DNA from: Pseudomonadota bacterium
Lineage (GTDB): Bacteria; Pseudomonadota; Gammaproteobacteria; Burkholderiales; Chitinibacteraceae
Direction of reading: 5' to 3'
DNA length: 64,000 nucleotides
Assembly: GCA_026399755.1 (NCBI GenBank)
Contig: JAPLQI010000045.1
Location: 36,795 to 100,794, forward strand
In this document: piece after piece, positions 63,889 through 64,000 of the stretch
How the letters are laid out: each line of letters opens with the position of its first letter
How positions within the stretch are numbered: the first letter of the stretch is position 1
Made by a program: the position numbers and the translations under genes
Notes under the pieces: generated by a model
What the model was told of the DNA's origin: nothing
Database searches by the model: none
Seen by the model: only the letters and a program-made list of their open reading frames with translations

Positions 63889-64000
63889 TGTCTGGCAATG
63901 ACCTACTTTCACACAGGTAATCTGCACTATCATCGGCGCTAAGGTGTTTCACTGTCCTGTTCGGGATGGGAAGGAGTGGGACCACCTCGCTATGGTCGCC
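63889..64000 (-). rRNA. rrf: 5S ribosomal RNA (5' end cut by the window edge)
   Basis: The minus-strand sequence contains GGTGGTCCCACTCC, ATCCCGAACAGGACAGTGAA, ACACCTTAGCGCCGATGATA and a final GTCATTGCCAGAC, all typical of bacterial 5S rRNA. Only the first few bases of the RNA lie beyond position 64000. It is the last gene of an rrn operon that enters from the right. Confidence 0.93.

Overview
The window reads as the chromosome of a Gram-negative betaproteobacterium, most likely Neisseriales and possibly of the Iodobacter/Chitinibacter group. This is inferred from gene content, from CIRCE-controlled rpoH, and from a dcw cluster that runs mraZ to ftsZ followed by lpxC. No 16S gene is present to settle it. 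Only the last part of a 5S rRNA gene, at the right edge, marks an rrn operon lying mostly outside.

Layout. 1-2.7 kb: rpoH behind a CIRCE heat-shock operator, then msrP and a small membrane ORF on the minus strand. 2.7-21.7 kb: a complete dcw cluster on the plus strand (mraZ, rsmH, ftsL, ftsI, murE, murF, mraY, murD, ftsW, murG, murC, ddl, ftsQ, ftsA, ftsZ, lpxC) plus a small membrane ORF. It makes the UDP-MurNAc-pentapeptide and lipid II precursors and the division machinery. An array of MraZ boxes precedes it. 21.7-26.2 kb: two divergent regulator/transporter loci, marR / eamA-nitroreductase and araC / MFS. The first looks damaged: marR carries a 25-bp frameshifting duplication and the nitroreductase a one-base frameshift. 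26.2-30.2 kb: an ABC-2 exporter and a secreted TAP-type hydrolase, separated by palindromic repeats. 30.2-34.6 kb: sparse accessory DNA, a periplasmic three-repeat Cys protein, a CNNM/CorC-like protein and a patatin. 34.7-39.3 kb: creB, creC and creD, with two unrecognised genes inserted before creD. 39.4-44.8 kb: a secreted hydrolase and an RND efflux pump with its adaptor. 45-51.5 kb: rsmE, msbA, purE-membrane ORF-purK, tyrS. 51.5-54.2 kb: pssA and pncB on the minus strand. 54.7-60.3 kb: an operon of a PHA-synthase-like DUF3141 protein, a MaoC-phosphotransacetylase fusion, acetate kinase and FabI, ending in a strong terminator next to a parS-like site. 60.3-64 kb: a GlpQ-like lipoprotein, ZntB, a CHAD protein and the 5S rRNA.

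The most unusual features are structural. Several gene borders in the dcw cluster carry eroded tandem copies of the border itself, which produce tiny ORFs that begin like the downstream gene and end like the upstream gene. ftsI appears to lack about 20 residues directly before its catalytic serine. Three families of inverted-repeat elements are scattered through the window: a REP/BIME family with a GTAG foot, and two families ending in CTGTAGACACAG or CTTGAACCACGGAGG. They sit even inside the dcw cluster, and one is nested in another. I did not find a clearly new defence or secretion system. The best candidates for undescribed biology are the two-gene insert in creBCD, the DUF3141 operon and the dcw border mini-ORFs.
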